Source: a virus
Direction: 5' to 3' (one strand)
Virus record (IMG/VR): IMGVR_UViG_3300043449_000769
Span: 1-49,992 of that record
Length of the DNA: 49,992 nucleotides
Position numbers and translations under genes: made by a program. The stretch's first letter is position 1, and each line of letters opens with the position of its first letter. Shown one piece after another: positions 31,040 to 40,682 of the stretch. Below the pieces are notes generated by a model. The model was given only the letters and a program-made list of their open reading frames with translations, was not told the origin of the DNA and did no database searches.

Positions 31040-34000
31040 GTGCCTATATACGAAGTTCAGGGTCCTGATGGAACCATCTATGATGTTGAGGGCCCCGAAA
31101 ACGCTGACCCCAATATCCTGATAGCCACAGTAGCTCGGCATGTTGAGGCTCCGACACGAGAGACTCCAGAAGACATTCAACAACGCATCGCTGCGCTGAA
31201 ACCCGAGTATGGGTTCGGTGAGACTATCTCGCGCGGTGCTTCTCGTGGTTTCACACGCTTTGGTTCTACCTTCGGGGACGTATTCCCTGCCATGGTTGCA
31301 AGCGGGCTCGGGTTTGACGACTACGCCGCGGAGCAGATGGGCGAAGCCGCGCAGACCGAGCAGGAGCTCGCACGTACCAATGCCCCTGAGTTCCAAAGCT
31401 ACAAAGACGTGGAAGGCATAGGTGACGCGCTCAAGTTTGCTTCGCAGGTGGGCTCTGAGCAGCTTGCGAACTTGGCCACTGCGATCGTGCCCGGTGTGGG
31501 CTTTGGTGGGCTTGCTGCCCGAGGCGCCGTCGGTACCGCAGCGCAGATCGCCGCCCGAAAAGCTGCAGGACAGATGATGGGTACGTACTTGGGCTCCTAC
31601 GCGCTCAACGCCCCCGAGGTATTCCAGAACGTATACGAAGAAACCGGCACCATGGCACCGGGCGCATCTGCGTTGTTTTCCATTGCCTCTGCCGCTTTGG
31701 ACAGCTTCCTCCCTGCGAGCCTCATGCGCACAATGCCGGCTTCGTTGAAGGCAGGGGTCGTCGAGCGTTTGCTTGCGCGCTCCGGCATGGACAAAGGCTT
31801 ATTGCGTTCTGTCACCTCCAATGCCATTAAAAATACAACCGGTGAAGCAGCCACTGAGGCTGCGCAAGAAGGCATAAGCATCGCTGCAGAACGGTTCATC
31901 AACGAGCATCCCGAAGCCTTCGGTAAAGAAGAGTGGGACCGTATCATGGAGTCCGCAGTACAAGGCGGCGTTGGCGGGGGTGTATTTGGTATCGCTGGTG
32001 GCGCAGCGGAGAGAGCGAGTGAGAGACAGCAGACCGCAGCGCGTGCTCAAAACATCCAGCAGATCAGGGGAGATCGGGTTGCAAAGGAGCAACGAGAGAC
32101 AGACCTTGGTGGGCAGATGGAGCTTGCGGGTGTGCCACCCCCGCCCCCGGGAACTCCTGCTACTCAGCCTGCGGCTACGCTCCCCAATGTAGTGAACCGG
32201 AATTACGTGTTCCAGCGTGGGCGGCAATTAGGGGTGATCCAGTCTGGCAAGCTGGAGAATCTCACGCAGACGGAGCAAAAAGAGTTTGACACTTTGTACA
32301 AGGCGGAGAATGAGCGTGTGTTGTTCGCTCAGGCTGCGGCGGAAGCCGAAGTTCAAGGTGTGCCGTTTGATACCAACAAAACGCTAGAGGAGCTGAACCC
32401 CGAAGAACGAGCGATACTGAATACGGTTGCCAAGCAGAAGCCGGAAGACCAAGAGGCGATGTTCACTGCGTCTGGTGCGCCTACCAAACCGTTTATCGCA
32501 AAAGAAAAGGAAGCCGCCAAAGCACAGAAAGAGGCCGCAGCAGTTGTCACAGCGGAAGAAAAGGCCGCTGCCATCCGTGCTCGTCAGGAAGCACAACGCC
32601 AAGCAGCTGCACAGAAAGAGGCCGACAGACTGGCAAAAGAACAAGAGCGCAAAACGGCAGAAGCTCGCGCTACGGGTTTAGCAGAGGTAGCCCCGAAAAG
32701 CGTAGACCTGTTGGCTAATGCACGACCCCCGCTTGAGCGCGTATTAGGCACCGAATTCACCGCCAAAGCGCAAAAAGACCTCGATGCTGCTGCTGCCAAA
32801 CAAGGCAAACTTCAGGCTGGGCGTCCTACTACGGCTCCTGCCCCTGCGGCGGCACCCTCCTCCGTGCTGCCTACAGACCGCGCTTCACTTCGCGCACTGA
32901 TCCCGGGTGCTAACTCGGGGTTGGGCATTTTTGCGGAGAACGGCCCTCTTGCTGGCAGAGACATATCCGACCCCGCAGTTGCTGCACAGGTCAAGACTGA
33001 CTTGGAAACCGCTGCTCAAGGATACCGCGGCGGGAAGAACGCAACTGCGGTGGAGACGTTTCTCAAGCGCCCCGAATTTCAAGTTGCAGCACCTTTTCAA
33101 GTAGCACCTGCGCAACCTGCGGCCAAGGCAGAGGCGGGCACCGTAAACACCGTATGGGCCAACAAGGACACTGACCTCCCTGTGGCTGTTTACAACGAAG
33201 CCCCCGGGAAAGGCCCTGATGGGAGGCAGTACTCTAGGGTCCGTGCGGCAAATGCAACCGCAGACAGCTACGTCCCCACTGACGAACTAAAAGGCTTTAC
33301 ACCACCCACACCAACCCCAATAGCCGAGGAGACCAGTGGCCAAGCTCAAACCGTCAAAACAAAAACGCAAGAACGACAAGTGGGACCAAAAACATCCAAG
33401 GCCCCAGCTACCGGCGAACCCACCGCAACAGCCACAACAGCCGACACCACAACTACAGGTACGCCAGTAGTTAGAAGCAAGTCGTCGAAAGGTCGTAAGG
33501 GTGGTGCAGATAAAGGCACAACCGCCCCTGCGGTAGAAAGCGTTACACCCCCTGAGGACAAACTTAAAACCAGAAAGGCACGGGGCAAGAAGTACACCGA
33601 AGAGGATTTCTTCGGTGAGGGTGTAACACAGAAGGCTGGTACGGAAGCCTTGATATCCTTCTTCAACAGCGATCCGGGCAACCGCTCTCTACAGCAGCTC
33701 ATAAAGGACTCCGCAAAGTGGGTGGACGACCCCGCCGCTAAAGCGGCGCTGACGAAGACAGCTAAAAACATCCCGGGCCTTATAGCGCTAGAAAACGCCA
33801 CTGCCTCCCCTAAGCTGGAAGGTGACTTGCTCGACGCTGTTACGTCCGGTGACTTGAAGAAAACCATCGCCCTGCTTGTGGCCAAAATGTCCGGACGCCC
33901 GGAAGCGCAACAGGTTTTGCGCAAGATTCAGTCCCTCGGGTTGAAGACAAAGATCGTTGTGGGGGCGGTGCCGGAAGAGGGGTTGGCTCTTAACGAGCAA

Positions 34001-37000
34001 TGGGCGGAGCAAGAAGATTATCCGTCTCGTGTAGGGCGTGAAGAAGCGCTGAAACGCGTATATAACCGTTTGAGTGGTATATACGACGAGTCGTTTTCCC
34101 CAGAGGACGCTTACGACGCCGCTATGCGGGAGCTACCCTCCCCGGAACAGTCTCTACTGCGCGCTTTGAATAAAGCTGACATGCTTGGGTTTGACTACCC
34201 TCACCAAGCTATTCAGGCAATACTCGAAGAGCCCACAGCATTTGAAATATCGCCACAACTCAAAGCAGCTATATCGAGGGTGGGTAACAGAGAGTTTTAC
34301 GCCTCCCAACGTGCTGGCTCCTACGACCCCGTAACCGACACTATCACGCTCGACCCGGAGCTTGGCCTCAACGAACACACACTGGTGCATGAAGTGTCCC
34401 ATGCGGCGCTTGTACATGCTTTGGCAAACCCAGAGCTTGAAGTTACCAAACAGTTCACCAAGTTCTTCAACGAGATCAAGGACCGCATGGGTAATGCCTA
34501 TGGTGGGCAGGACCTGCAAGAGTTCGCTGCGGAGCTGGTAAGCAACCCCGAGTTCCAAGCGTTGCTGAAGTCCATCAAGGCACCACGCAGCGATAGCCTG
34601 TGGAAACGTGTCATGCAGGCAGTGGCAGAGTTCTTCGGTTTCCGCGAACGTCAGAGTGCGTACGATACCGGCCTCAAGTTTGTATCCGACGTGCTGGACG
34701 TATCCGGCGACCAGAAAGCAGACATCGCAGACTCCATATTCTACGGCCCGGGCAAGTTAAACGAGCTTGGGGCAGAGGTTGCAGCGGCGGCGCAGGGCAC
34801 CCAAGACCGGGTACGAGACGCACTGTCCAACGCCAGAACCATGGGGCTTCGACGCGCTATCTTGGGCGCTGTGTCTCTCAACGATATGGACTCCATGGTC
34901 GGAGACAAGCTGCCTATCCGCGAGCTGGAAACTGCTGTTGAGTCCAAGCGCGGGGCCATCGACCAAGGTATTGATCGTGTCAGCAAAATTGTGCGTGAAC
35001 TGATGCGGGTGGAAAACAAGTACTCCGAGCAAGTCAAACGCATGAACAGGATGGCAATCGACGCCCGTCGTGCCGGTGTCGATCTGTTGAACCCACAGTT
35101 CAAACCCACCCCGAGCAAGCAAGCGGAGTACACCAGACTTCTTGGGGTATACAACAGCCTGCCTGCTGAAGTGCGCAACGCTTATCGGTTGATGCGTGAG
35201 GACTTGGACAGCTCGCTTAAGAAATTCACAACCCTCCTGCAGTCGTTCCTGTCTCCGTCTACTGCGCAGAAACTGTTGAAAGACTTTGCCAATATGGAAG
35301 GGGTCATCGGGTACATGCCGTTCATGCGCTATGGGGAGTATTGGATTGAGTACACTGATCCGACTACCGGGGAGCGCACCCCAATGGCGTTCGAGTCAGA
35401 TGCCGCGAGAGCGCAAGCCGTCAGCGCGTTGAAGCGCCAGTATCCTAAGTTGAAAATTGACTCGTTCATGAATATCCAAAACGTGAAGGCACCCAAGGAC
35501 CTACCGGCGGCGTCGTTCATCAGTAAGACCATCAACGAGATGCGTGCCAATAAAGTAAGCGAAGATGTCGTGAACGAGGTGTACCAGCAGTACTACCTGA
35601 TGTTCCCCGCCAACTCGATTATGAAACAGTTCACCAAAGCCAAATTGCTGCCCGGCATGAACGAAGACATGATCCGTGCGTATTCTGACGTAGCAGTAAA
35701 GTGGGTAAATAAGCTGGCCAACACTGAGTACAACCCAAAGATCGTCACCGCCTTGGATCGCGTTCAAGACGTAGCGGGCAAAGAAGGGAAGTACAGTGAT
35801 GACATGAACATACAAGCCGTAGCCAGCAGCATCGAAGGGCAGCGGGAGTCATTCCTGAATTTGAACTACAGCCCAATTGCCCGTGCACTCACCACCGGCA
35901 GCTACTATCTGCATATCCTTGGCAGTGTGGCGTCGGCGGTAGTCAACCTTACAGGCTTGCCGTTCTTTGTGTACCCCATACTGGGCGGGCGTTTCGGTTA
36001 CGGCGCCACGATGAGCACTATGACTGAGGCAGGGTCGGCTGCAGCGCGGGGTTGGGGAGAGAGTTGGAGTAAGGGTAAGTACAAGGCCCTGTATACCAGC
36101 TTGGACAACCGCGGCCTGCTGCAACACACCACGGCGCGGGAAGCATTGGAGCGGAGCAAGACCACCGGCAAGGAGCTGGGAGGGTTGACTACCAAAGTGA
36201 TTGACCTGCTCTCTATACCCTTCAACGCCAGCGAACGATACATGCGCGCTACCACCGCTATAGCTGCGTATGAGCTTGCACGCAAAGGGGCTCCGGGGCA
36301 GAAGCCGATGTCTGAAGCGGAGGCTATCGAGTTTGCTGCCAAGACAGTGAAAGACACGCACACCGCTGGCATGTCCGAAGTGTCGCCTGAGTATTTCAAG
36401 AACGACTTCGGACGCGTAATCCTGACGTTCAAAAAGATCGGCTTTCAGCAAGCCACTGTCATCGCTTTGGCTTTCCACCGAGCGTTCCTCAAGTCTGATT
36501 TGGACCCAAAAGTCAAAGACGTTGCGCGGCGTCAGCTGCTTGGTATCTTCGGCATGTCAGGTGCATTCCTCGGAGCCGCTGGACTTCCGTTCTACGGGGC
36601 GTTCTCCGTACTAGGGCGTATGCTGGCGGCGTTGCTGTCTGACGATGATGACGAACCGTACGACTTCAACATGCAGATGCGGGAAATATCCGGGGACTTC
36701 TACGACGGGCTGATTGCCAAGGCGTTGAACATCGACCTCAGCAAACGCGCCGCGTTGGCCAGTGACATTCTCTGGCGGGACGACCCCCTCAGTGTGCAGA
36801 ACTACGGATACGCACGCACACTGATGATGAGCTTAATGGGCCCGATGGGTAACTACGCCATCAACTTTGAACGCGCCATCACCGAGATAGAGCGGGGCAA
36901 TGTCGAGCGAGGCATTGAAACGCTGTTGCCTACGTTCCTCAGCAATGGGATGAAAGGGTACCGCTACATGACCGAAGGTGCTGAGACGCTCGACGGTGAC

Positions 37001-37372
37001 CCCATAGAGAGCGACATCAACGTGCTGAACGCGTTGGGGCAGATGGCTGGCTTCGCTCCCGCTGACTTGGCGGACCTTCAGGAACGGCGCAGTGCAGCAA
37101 AGCAGTATGAGGCAGCGGTGCTGGCGCGTAAGCAACGGATACTGGACGGGTACAACATGGCAAGGGCTGATGGCGACCCAGACATGGCACGGGAATTCCA
37201 GAAACAGGCGGCTGAATTCCGCCGCAAGTACCCGGGGCTGATGGGGACAGACACTCTGCAGCGGTCAGTTAGGTCCCGTGAGGCCGCGCAAGAAGAAATG
37301 ATGCGCGGTATCCGAATCTCCAAGAGCCTGCAGCGAGACATCGAAAAACGGTTCAAGCTCGGGGAGGACTAA
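31040..37372 (+). CDS. Giant virion protein with metallopeptidase motif
   Basis: 2110 residues from a GTG start directly after AAGGAGG. Visible parts in order: an N-terminal 'YEVQGPDGTIYDVEGPENA' element (1-35), helical region (100-330), Ala/Lys/Glu/Gln-rich coiled coil (about 480-560), a disordered Thr/Pro/Ser linker (about 750-840), a zinc-metallopeptidase-like motif HEVSH (H1117, E1118, H1121) with a possible third ligand E1161 in 'LQEFAAELVSNPEFQ', more helices, then hydrophobic segments at about 1622-1650 and 1833-1866 ('GMSGAFLGAAGLPFYGAFSV'). It resembles very large polyvalent (PLxRFG-like) phage proteins that are probably packaged and ejected. Enzyme activity is inferred from the motif only. 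Confidence 0.8.
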   Translation: MPIYEVQGPDGTIYDVEGPENADPNILIATVARHVEAPTRETPEDIQQRIAALKPEYGFGETISRGASRGFTRFGSTFGDVFPAMVASGLGFDDYAAEQMGEAAQTEQELARTNAPEFQSYKDVEGIGDALKFASQVGSEQLANLATAIVPGVGFGGLAARGAVGTAAQIAARKAAGQMMGTYLGSYALNAPEVFQNVYEETGTMAPGASALFSIASAALDSFLPASLMRTMPASLKAGVVERLLARSGMDKGLLRSVTSNAIKNTTGEAATEAAQEGISIAAERFINEHPEAFGKEEWDRIMESAVQGGVGGGVFGIAGGAAERASERQQTAARAQNIQQIRGDRVAKEQRETDLGGQMELAGVPPPPPGTPATQPAATLPNVVNRNYVFQRGRQLGVIQSGKLENLTQTEQKEFDTLYKAENERVLFAQAAAEAEVQGVPFDTNKTLEELNPEERAILNTVAKQKPEDQEAMFTASGAPTKPFIAKEKEAAKAQKEAAAVVTAEEKAAAIRARQEAQRQAAAQKEADRLAKEQERKTAEARATGLAEVAPKSVDLLANARPPLERVLGTEFTAKAQKDLDAAAAKQGKLQAGRPTTAPAPAAAPSSVLPTDRASLRALIPGANSGLGIFAENGPLAGRDISDPAVAAQVKTDLETAAQGYRGGKNATAVETFLKRPEFQVAAPFQVAPAQPAAKAEAGTVNTVWANKDTDLPVAVYNEAPGKGPDGRQYSRVRAANATADSYVPTDELKGFTPPTPTPIAEETSGQAQTVKTKTQERQVGPKTSKAPATGEPTATATTADTTTTGTPVVRSKSSKGRKGGADKGTTAPAVESVTPPEDKLKTRKARGKKYTEEDFFGEGVTQKAGTEALISFFNSDPGNRSLQQLIKDSAKWVDDPAAKAALTKTAKNIPGLIALENATASPKLEGDLLDAVTSGDLKKTIALLVAKMSGRPEAQQVLRKIQSLGLKTKIVVGAVPEEGLALNEQWAEQEDYPSRVGREEALKRVYNRLSGIYDESFSPEDAYDAAMRELPSPEQSLLRALNKADMLGFDYPHQAIQAILEEPTAFEISPQLKAAISRVGNREFYASQRAGSYDPVTDTITLDPELGLNEHTLVHEVSHAALVHALANPELEVTKQFTKFFNEIKDRMGNAYGGQDLQEFAAELVSNPEFQALLKSIKAPRSDSLWKRVMQAVAEFFGFRERQSAYDTGLKFVSDVLDVSGDQKADIADSIFYGPGKLNELGAEVAAAAQGTQDRVRDALSNARTMGLRRAILGAVSLNDMDSMVGDKLPIRELETAVESKRGAIDQGIDRVSKIVRELMRVENKYSEQVKRMNRMAIDARRAGVDLLNPQFKPTPSKQAEYTRLLGVYNSLPAEVRNAYRLMREDLDSSLKKFTTLLQSFLSPSTAQKLLKDFANMEGVIGYMPFMRYGEYWIEYTDPTTGERTPMAFESDAARAQAVSALKRQYPKLKIDSFMNIQNVKAPKDLPAASFISKTINEMRANKVSEDVVNEVYQQYYLMFPANSIMKQFTKAKLLPGMNEDMIRAYSDVAVKWVNKLANTEYNPKIVTALDRVQDVAGKEGKYSDDMNIQAVASSIEGQRESFLNLNYSPIARALTTGSYYLHILGSVASAVVNLTGLPFFVYPILGGRFGYGATMSTMTEAGSAAARGWGESWSKGKYKALYTSLDNRGLLQHTTAREALERSKTTGKELGGLTTKVIDLLSIPFNASERYMRATTAIAAYELARKGAPGQKPMSEAEAIEFAAKTVKDTHTAGMSEVSPEYFKNDFGRVILTFKKIGFQQATVIALAFHRAFLKSDLDPKVKDVARRQLLGIFGMSGAFLGAAGLPFYGAFSVLGRMLAALLSDDDDEPYDFNMQMREISGDFYDGLIAKALNIDLSKRAALASDILWRDDPLSVQNYGYARTLMMSLMGPMGNYAINFERAITEIERGNVERGIETLLPTFLSNGMKGYRYMTEGAETLDGDPIESDINVLNALGQMAGFAPADLADLQERRSAAKQYEAAVLARKQRILDGYNMARADGDPDMAREFQKQAAEFRRKYPGLMGTDTLQRSVRSREAAQEEMMRGIRISKSLQRDIEKRFKLGED

Positions 37373-37562
37373 CCCGCCAAATACGTATCCCCTGTACTTT
37401 GCCTTCTATGACTACCTTGGTAGTCACATGTAACTTCAAGCGTTTAGTTACACGAAGGACTTCCTTCAGGGCTTCAGGCGGGTTGAGGCAGGGGATGAAG
37501 AAGGAGCACCCCACTTTGAAGTGCTCCCAGTTAATCTCGTAATTGACGGATTCAACCTTCAT
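37353..37562 (-). CDS. Small protein at the end of the replication operon
   Basis: A 69-residue protein coupled to the primase-helicase (ATG overlaps its end by 11 bases). It reads 'YEINWEHFKVGCSFFIPCLN', then 'PPEALKEVLRVTKRLKLHVT' and a basic end with 'GIRIWRV', suggesting a small alpha/beta fold. Function not recognised. Its 3' end overlaps the 3' end of the converging giant virion gene by 20 bases. No clear terminator separates the two units, so transcripts may run into each other. Confidence 0.7.
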   Translation of the reverse strand: MKVESVNYEINWEHFKVGCSFFIPCLNPPEALKEVLRVTKRLKLHVTTKVVIEGKVQGIRIWRVSPPRA

Positions 37563-40392
37563 CGGACTTCGGCGGCGGGGCTACGTGGTCCATGTTGATG
37601 AAGTCCGGGTTGGAGCAGTCGAACACCAGTGCGCGCACGCCGGGGGCTACAATCTTGGAACCCTTCGCTAACCGCTTGGTGGTCACTTCGAGCAACACTC
37701 CGTTTGTCTCCAACTCCTTCAGTATGTCTTTGTAGTTGACTTGGTTTTCTACGCAGTCCTTCTTGAACTCCCGCACGGAGAAGAACAACCGTTTGGTGTC
37801 CGGCTCGTAGCGTATGAGCAAGGCACCGCGTGGCTCCAGTACAGGGAACTTCTGCATCTGACTGCGGTTGTCCACCCCGTCTTCAACGACGAGTATGTTG
37901 TGGTTATGCCGGTAGATATAATCCCCGATGACGCTGCTCGCGCTGTTGGCGGATGCTACGGCGTCTGCTCCCAAGTCCAGAATCTTCGGTGCCACGACGT
38001 TGAAGATGCGCTTTACATCCCAGTCAATCAGCCCCAACTGCTTGGCTATCAAACCCCCGGTGATGTTGGCAGCAACGATGGCGGAGTAGTTACGTTCGCG
38101 TTGGGACAGCCTCAGTTCTTGGTCTATCTTCTTCTGCACACGCAGCATCGTGGACACTGCTTCCTCCAGATTGCCCACGAGCCACCGGGCATACAGCTCC
38201 CCGGCAGTCCCGTAGTTGTCGTCCAGAACGTGGTCAAACAAATGCTTACCCTCCGCAACGGTGATAACCTCGGCGTCGGTGTACTCCACCTTGAACTCCA
38301 ACAGGCGCATAAGCTCGCCTTCGGGGGTGTTCTTGACTGCCATCAGCTTCTCCGCGAACGAAGCGTTGGAGCTACTCAGGGTAATGGTGCGCCACGTAAT
38401 GTGGTTCTCGCGCAGCTCGTTGGCGTTGCTCTTCGCCTTATCCTTACCTCGCCCTTGCGAATAGGCATATGCAAGCTGGGAGAAGTCTTCACCGGAAGTG
38501 TTGGTCAGCTCGTCGATGGTGTTGACGATGTTGTTCAGTATGCCGACCTTGATGATGCGACCCACCTTGGTGTCGTCTGGGGTGCCGAGCAGATTCTCTG
38601 GGTGCCCAAAAACGCTGTTGGCCATACGCAGTACGGTGGTCTTACCCGTGCCCGACCGGGAGTGAATGAGGTTGATAATCGCCCCCTTCTGCCCAGTGAA
38701 TTTAAGCAACGGCGCACCGAACCCGCTCAACGCGGCGAATGCCTGAACCTCTAACCCCTCACGCCCGTACAGCTTGAATACTTCCTTCCATGCTTCCAGC
38801 GTACCCCGTACCTCGAAGTTGTGCGCGAGGCTGCCGGTAACTGTGGATGGCGGGCTGTGGTAGACCCCGTCCTTTGAAATCTCGCGGTCTCCCACGATGA
38901 ACTTGCTGTCTTTGTCGGCCCAGCCGAATTGCAATCTCATAAGCTCTGCTTTCCTCTTGAATTGATGCTCGCGTATTGACGCCAAAATGTAGCTGGCAAT
39001 GAGCGCGAACTTGGCTTCAGTACCCACCACGCCAACCTTGGACAGGGCCTTGCGCAGCTCTCCGCGTTCCGTGACGCTCACGTTGGGGATGACGAACTCC
39101 CTTACTCCGTCCTGTGGTAGGTGCACTTTCAACACGACGACAAACCCCGCCAGTGGGTCGTGCATCAGCTTCACCACGTAGAGGTCGTGCTCGTAGACCA
39201 ATCTGGGTTCTTCCTCGTCACCCTCCCCCTGCACGTAAACACCACCCGTCTTGCCCCTGAAGAACGGAAACGGATACGCTGGTATCTGGTGCTCTTCTAC
39301 TTCCCCTTCCTCATCCTCCACCGTAACGGTGTTGTCTTCCTCGGTGGCGCGGATCACGTCTCTGCCCAGCACGATGGGGCTGGTTATCTTGCCCTTGTGC
39401 GGACAGCCATCGCACCCGCCCGGATTCTTGGCTTCAAACTCTTCACAACTGTGTGGTCCCTTTATGCCTTGAGCCTTCTTCTCCACGACGGCGTAGTCGT
39501 AATCGGGGTGCCCTTCGGACATCTTGTGGATCGCAGTGTCGCGGTCCGAGCAGAACTTGGCAATAGACAGGGCGTTGAACCAACGTGGTTCTTCCAACGT
39601 GGCCCGTTCCTGAAAGCAGGACAGCAGCTGCCTACACCCCGAACCCTTCGCACTGCGTACCATCAACGTGCTGAACTTGGACTCGACGTTGTTCATCATG
39701 GCCTTGCCCAGCGCGGTCAACTCACGCTTCACTCTCGGTGCTGCTACCGGTGTTTCCTCCACCCCCAACAGGCGGCAGAACTCACTGAACGCTACCGGCG
39801 GAGCGACGTTCATCACTACTACTGGCTTGGGCGGGTCGTCCTTGAAGTTCAGCGTGCCCGGGATACGCAGGATGCGAGAGACTTCAAACACTGCCGTGTC
39901 CACATGCAGACCGTGCGTGAAGCACAACTTGCGCAAACGTGCGGCAACGGGTTCCCACTCGTGCTGAGTTACCACCTTGTCGAGTACCCAGTAGACGTGG
40001 ATGCCACGCCCTGAGTTTACAAGGGTGGGTTTGGGCAACCCGACCAGCTTGCAGAAGTCACGCAGTGCGCTCAGTCCGGTGGCTTGGTCTATGTACCCGT
40101 TCGGCCTGCCGGTTTTGGGGTTTACCGCTGCCTTGTCCTCACCGCAGTCGATGTCCAACCACAGTGCCTTGAGGCTCTGCACGTTTTCCTTAGTGCGGTC
40201 GCTGTCGGTAGCAAACTTGGCAACACCGAAGAACACATTCCGTTGTTGGGCTATAAACTTGGCGGCAACCTTATCTACCTCTTCTCGGGTAGCTACAAGT
40301 AGCTGGCGCGCACTTTTGTCGCTGTGTATCCCCACCACCGCGAACCACCCATCCGGTGGCTGAACATAACTTAGCAGGTCAAATTCGCTCAT
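37552..40392 (-). CDS. Primase-helicase (AEP-like N-terminus, DUF927/SF3-like helicase)
   Basis: A 946-residue replication protein. The N-terminal region resembles archaeo-eukaryotic-type primases: 'ALWLDIDCGED' with D80/D82, 'NSGRGIHVYWVLD' (H132) and 'FEVSRILRIPGTLNFKDDP'. A Cys/His segment at about 313-335 ('HSCEEF', 'CDGCPHKGKI') may bind zinc. The C-terminal half has Walker A SRSGTGKTT (about 578-586), Walker B 'NIVNTIDE' (D627/E628) and 'TLSSSNASF' as sensor, fitting DUF927 helicases. It would prime and unwind at the phage fork, beside the polymerase gene product. The Shine-Dalgarno is weak. Confidence 0.85.
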   Translation of the reverse strand: MSEFDLLSYVQPPDGWFAVVGIHSDKSARQLLVATREEVDKVAAKFIAQQRNVFFGVAKFATDSDRTKENVQSLKALWLDIDCGEDKAAVNPKTGRPNGYIDQATGLSALRDFCKLVGLPKPTLVNSGRGIHVYWVLDKVVTQHEWEPVAARLRKLCFTHGLHVDTAVFEVSRILRIPGTLNFKDDPPKPVVVMNVAPPVAFSEFCRLLGVEETPVAAPRVKRELTALGKAMMNNVESKFSTLMVRSAKGSGCRQLLSCFQERATLEEPRWFNALSIAKFCSDRDTAIHKMSEGHPDYDYAVVEKKAQGIKGPHSCEEFEAKNPGGCDGCPHKGKITSPIVLGRDVIRATEEDNTVTVEDEEGEVEEHQIPAYPFPFFRGKTGGVYVQGEGDEEEPRLVYEHDLYVVKLMHDPLAGFVVVLKVHLPQDGVREFVIPNVSVTERGELRKALSKVGVVGTEAKFALIASYILASIREHQFKRKAELMRLQFGWADKDSKFIVGDREISKDGVYHSPPSTVTGSLAHNFEVRGTLEAWKEVFKLYGREGLEVQAFAALSGFGAPLLKFTGQKGAIINLIHSRSGTGKTTVLRMANSVFGHPENLLGTPDDTKVGRIIKVGILNNIVNTIDELTNTSGEDFSQLAYAYSQGRGKDKAKSNANELRENHITWRTITLSSSNASFAEKLMAVKNTPEGELMRLLEFKVEYTDAEVITVAEGKHLFDHVLDDNYGTAGELYARWLVGNLEEAVSTMLRVQKKIDQELRLSQRERNYSAIVAANITGGLIAKQLGLIDWDVKRIFNVVAPKILDLGADAVASANSASSVIGDYIYRHNHNILVVEDGVDNRSQMQKFPVLEPRGALLIRYEPDTKRLFFSVREFKKDCVENQVNYKDILKELETNGVLLEVTTKRLAKGSKIVAPGVRALVFDCSNPDFINMDHVAPPPKSDEG

Positions 40393-40403
40393 GCTTATTT
40401 CAG

Positions 40404-40420
40404 GGGGATGTTATCCCCCA
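40404..40420. repeat. 7-bp stem-loop between HTH and primase genes
   Basis: GGGGGAT-GTT-ATCCCCC forms a strong hairpin in the 58-base gap upstream of the primase start on the leftward strand. No T-tract follows, so it is not a standard terminator. It could lower or regulate primase expression. Confidence 0.5.
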
Positions 40421-40450
40421 AGTTTCCTCGGTAGTAATGTGGGGAAGGAG

Positions 40451-40681
40451 TCAGCCCTTGGAAGCGATGAACTTCTCAATGGACGGCACAAATTCTGCCC
40501 TTGGGTTGGAAGCGCCAACAAACCAGTTGTAAATGGTCTGCCTGCTGACTCCCAGCTTGTAGGCTACTTCTGCCACCGGCACGTCATGCGCGATACAGAC
40601 GCGCCCCAGTCGGACGCCGAGGAGCTTCCGACTGGTTTGCTTGTTGAGCTTTATCAGCTTGGCGTTATACCCGTAACTCAT
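40451..40681 (-). CDS. Helix-turn-helix protein
   Basis: 76 residues from ATG 40681, 1 base after the upstream stop; a GTG at 40693 is an alternative start. It opens 'SYGYNAKLIKLNKQTSRKLL' and carries an HTH of Cro/C1 type: 'VPVAEVAYKLGVSRQTIYNW' with 'NPRAEFVPSIEKFIAS' after it. Small HTH proteins of this kind in phage replication operons are candidate transcription regulators. DNA target unknown; the hairpin and promoter-like palindromes in this region are possible sites. Confidence 0.8.
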   Translation of the reverse strand: MSYGYNAKLIKLNKQTSRKLLGVRLGRVCIAHDVPVAEVAYKLGVSRQTIYNWFVGASNPRAEFVPSIEKFIASKG

Positions 40682-40682
40682 A

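Noticed and set aside
39121-40014. Rightward 297-codon frame inside the primase-helicase gene
   Set aside because: Antisense shadow; the leftward frame carries primase and helicase motifs.
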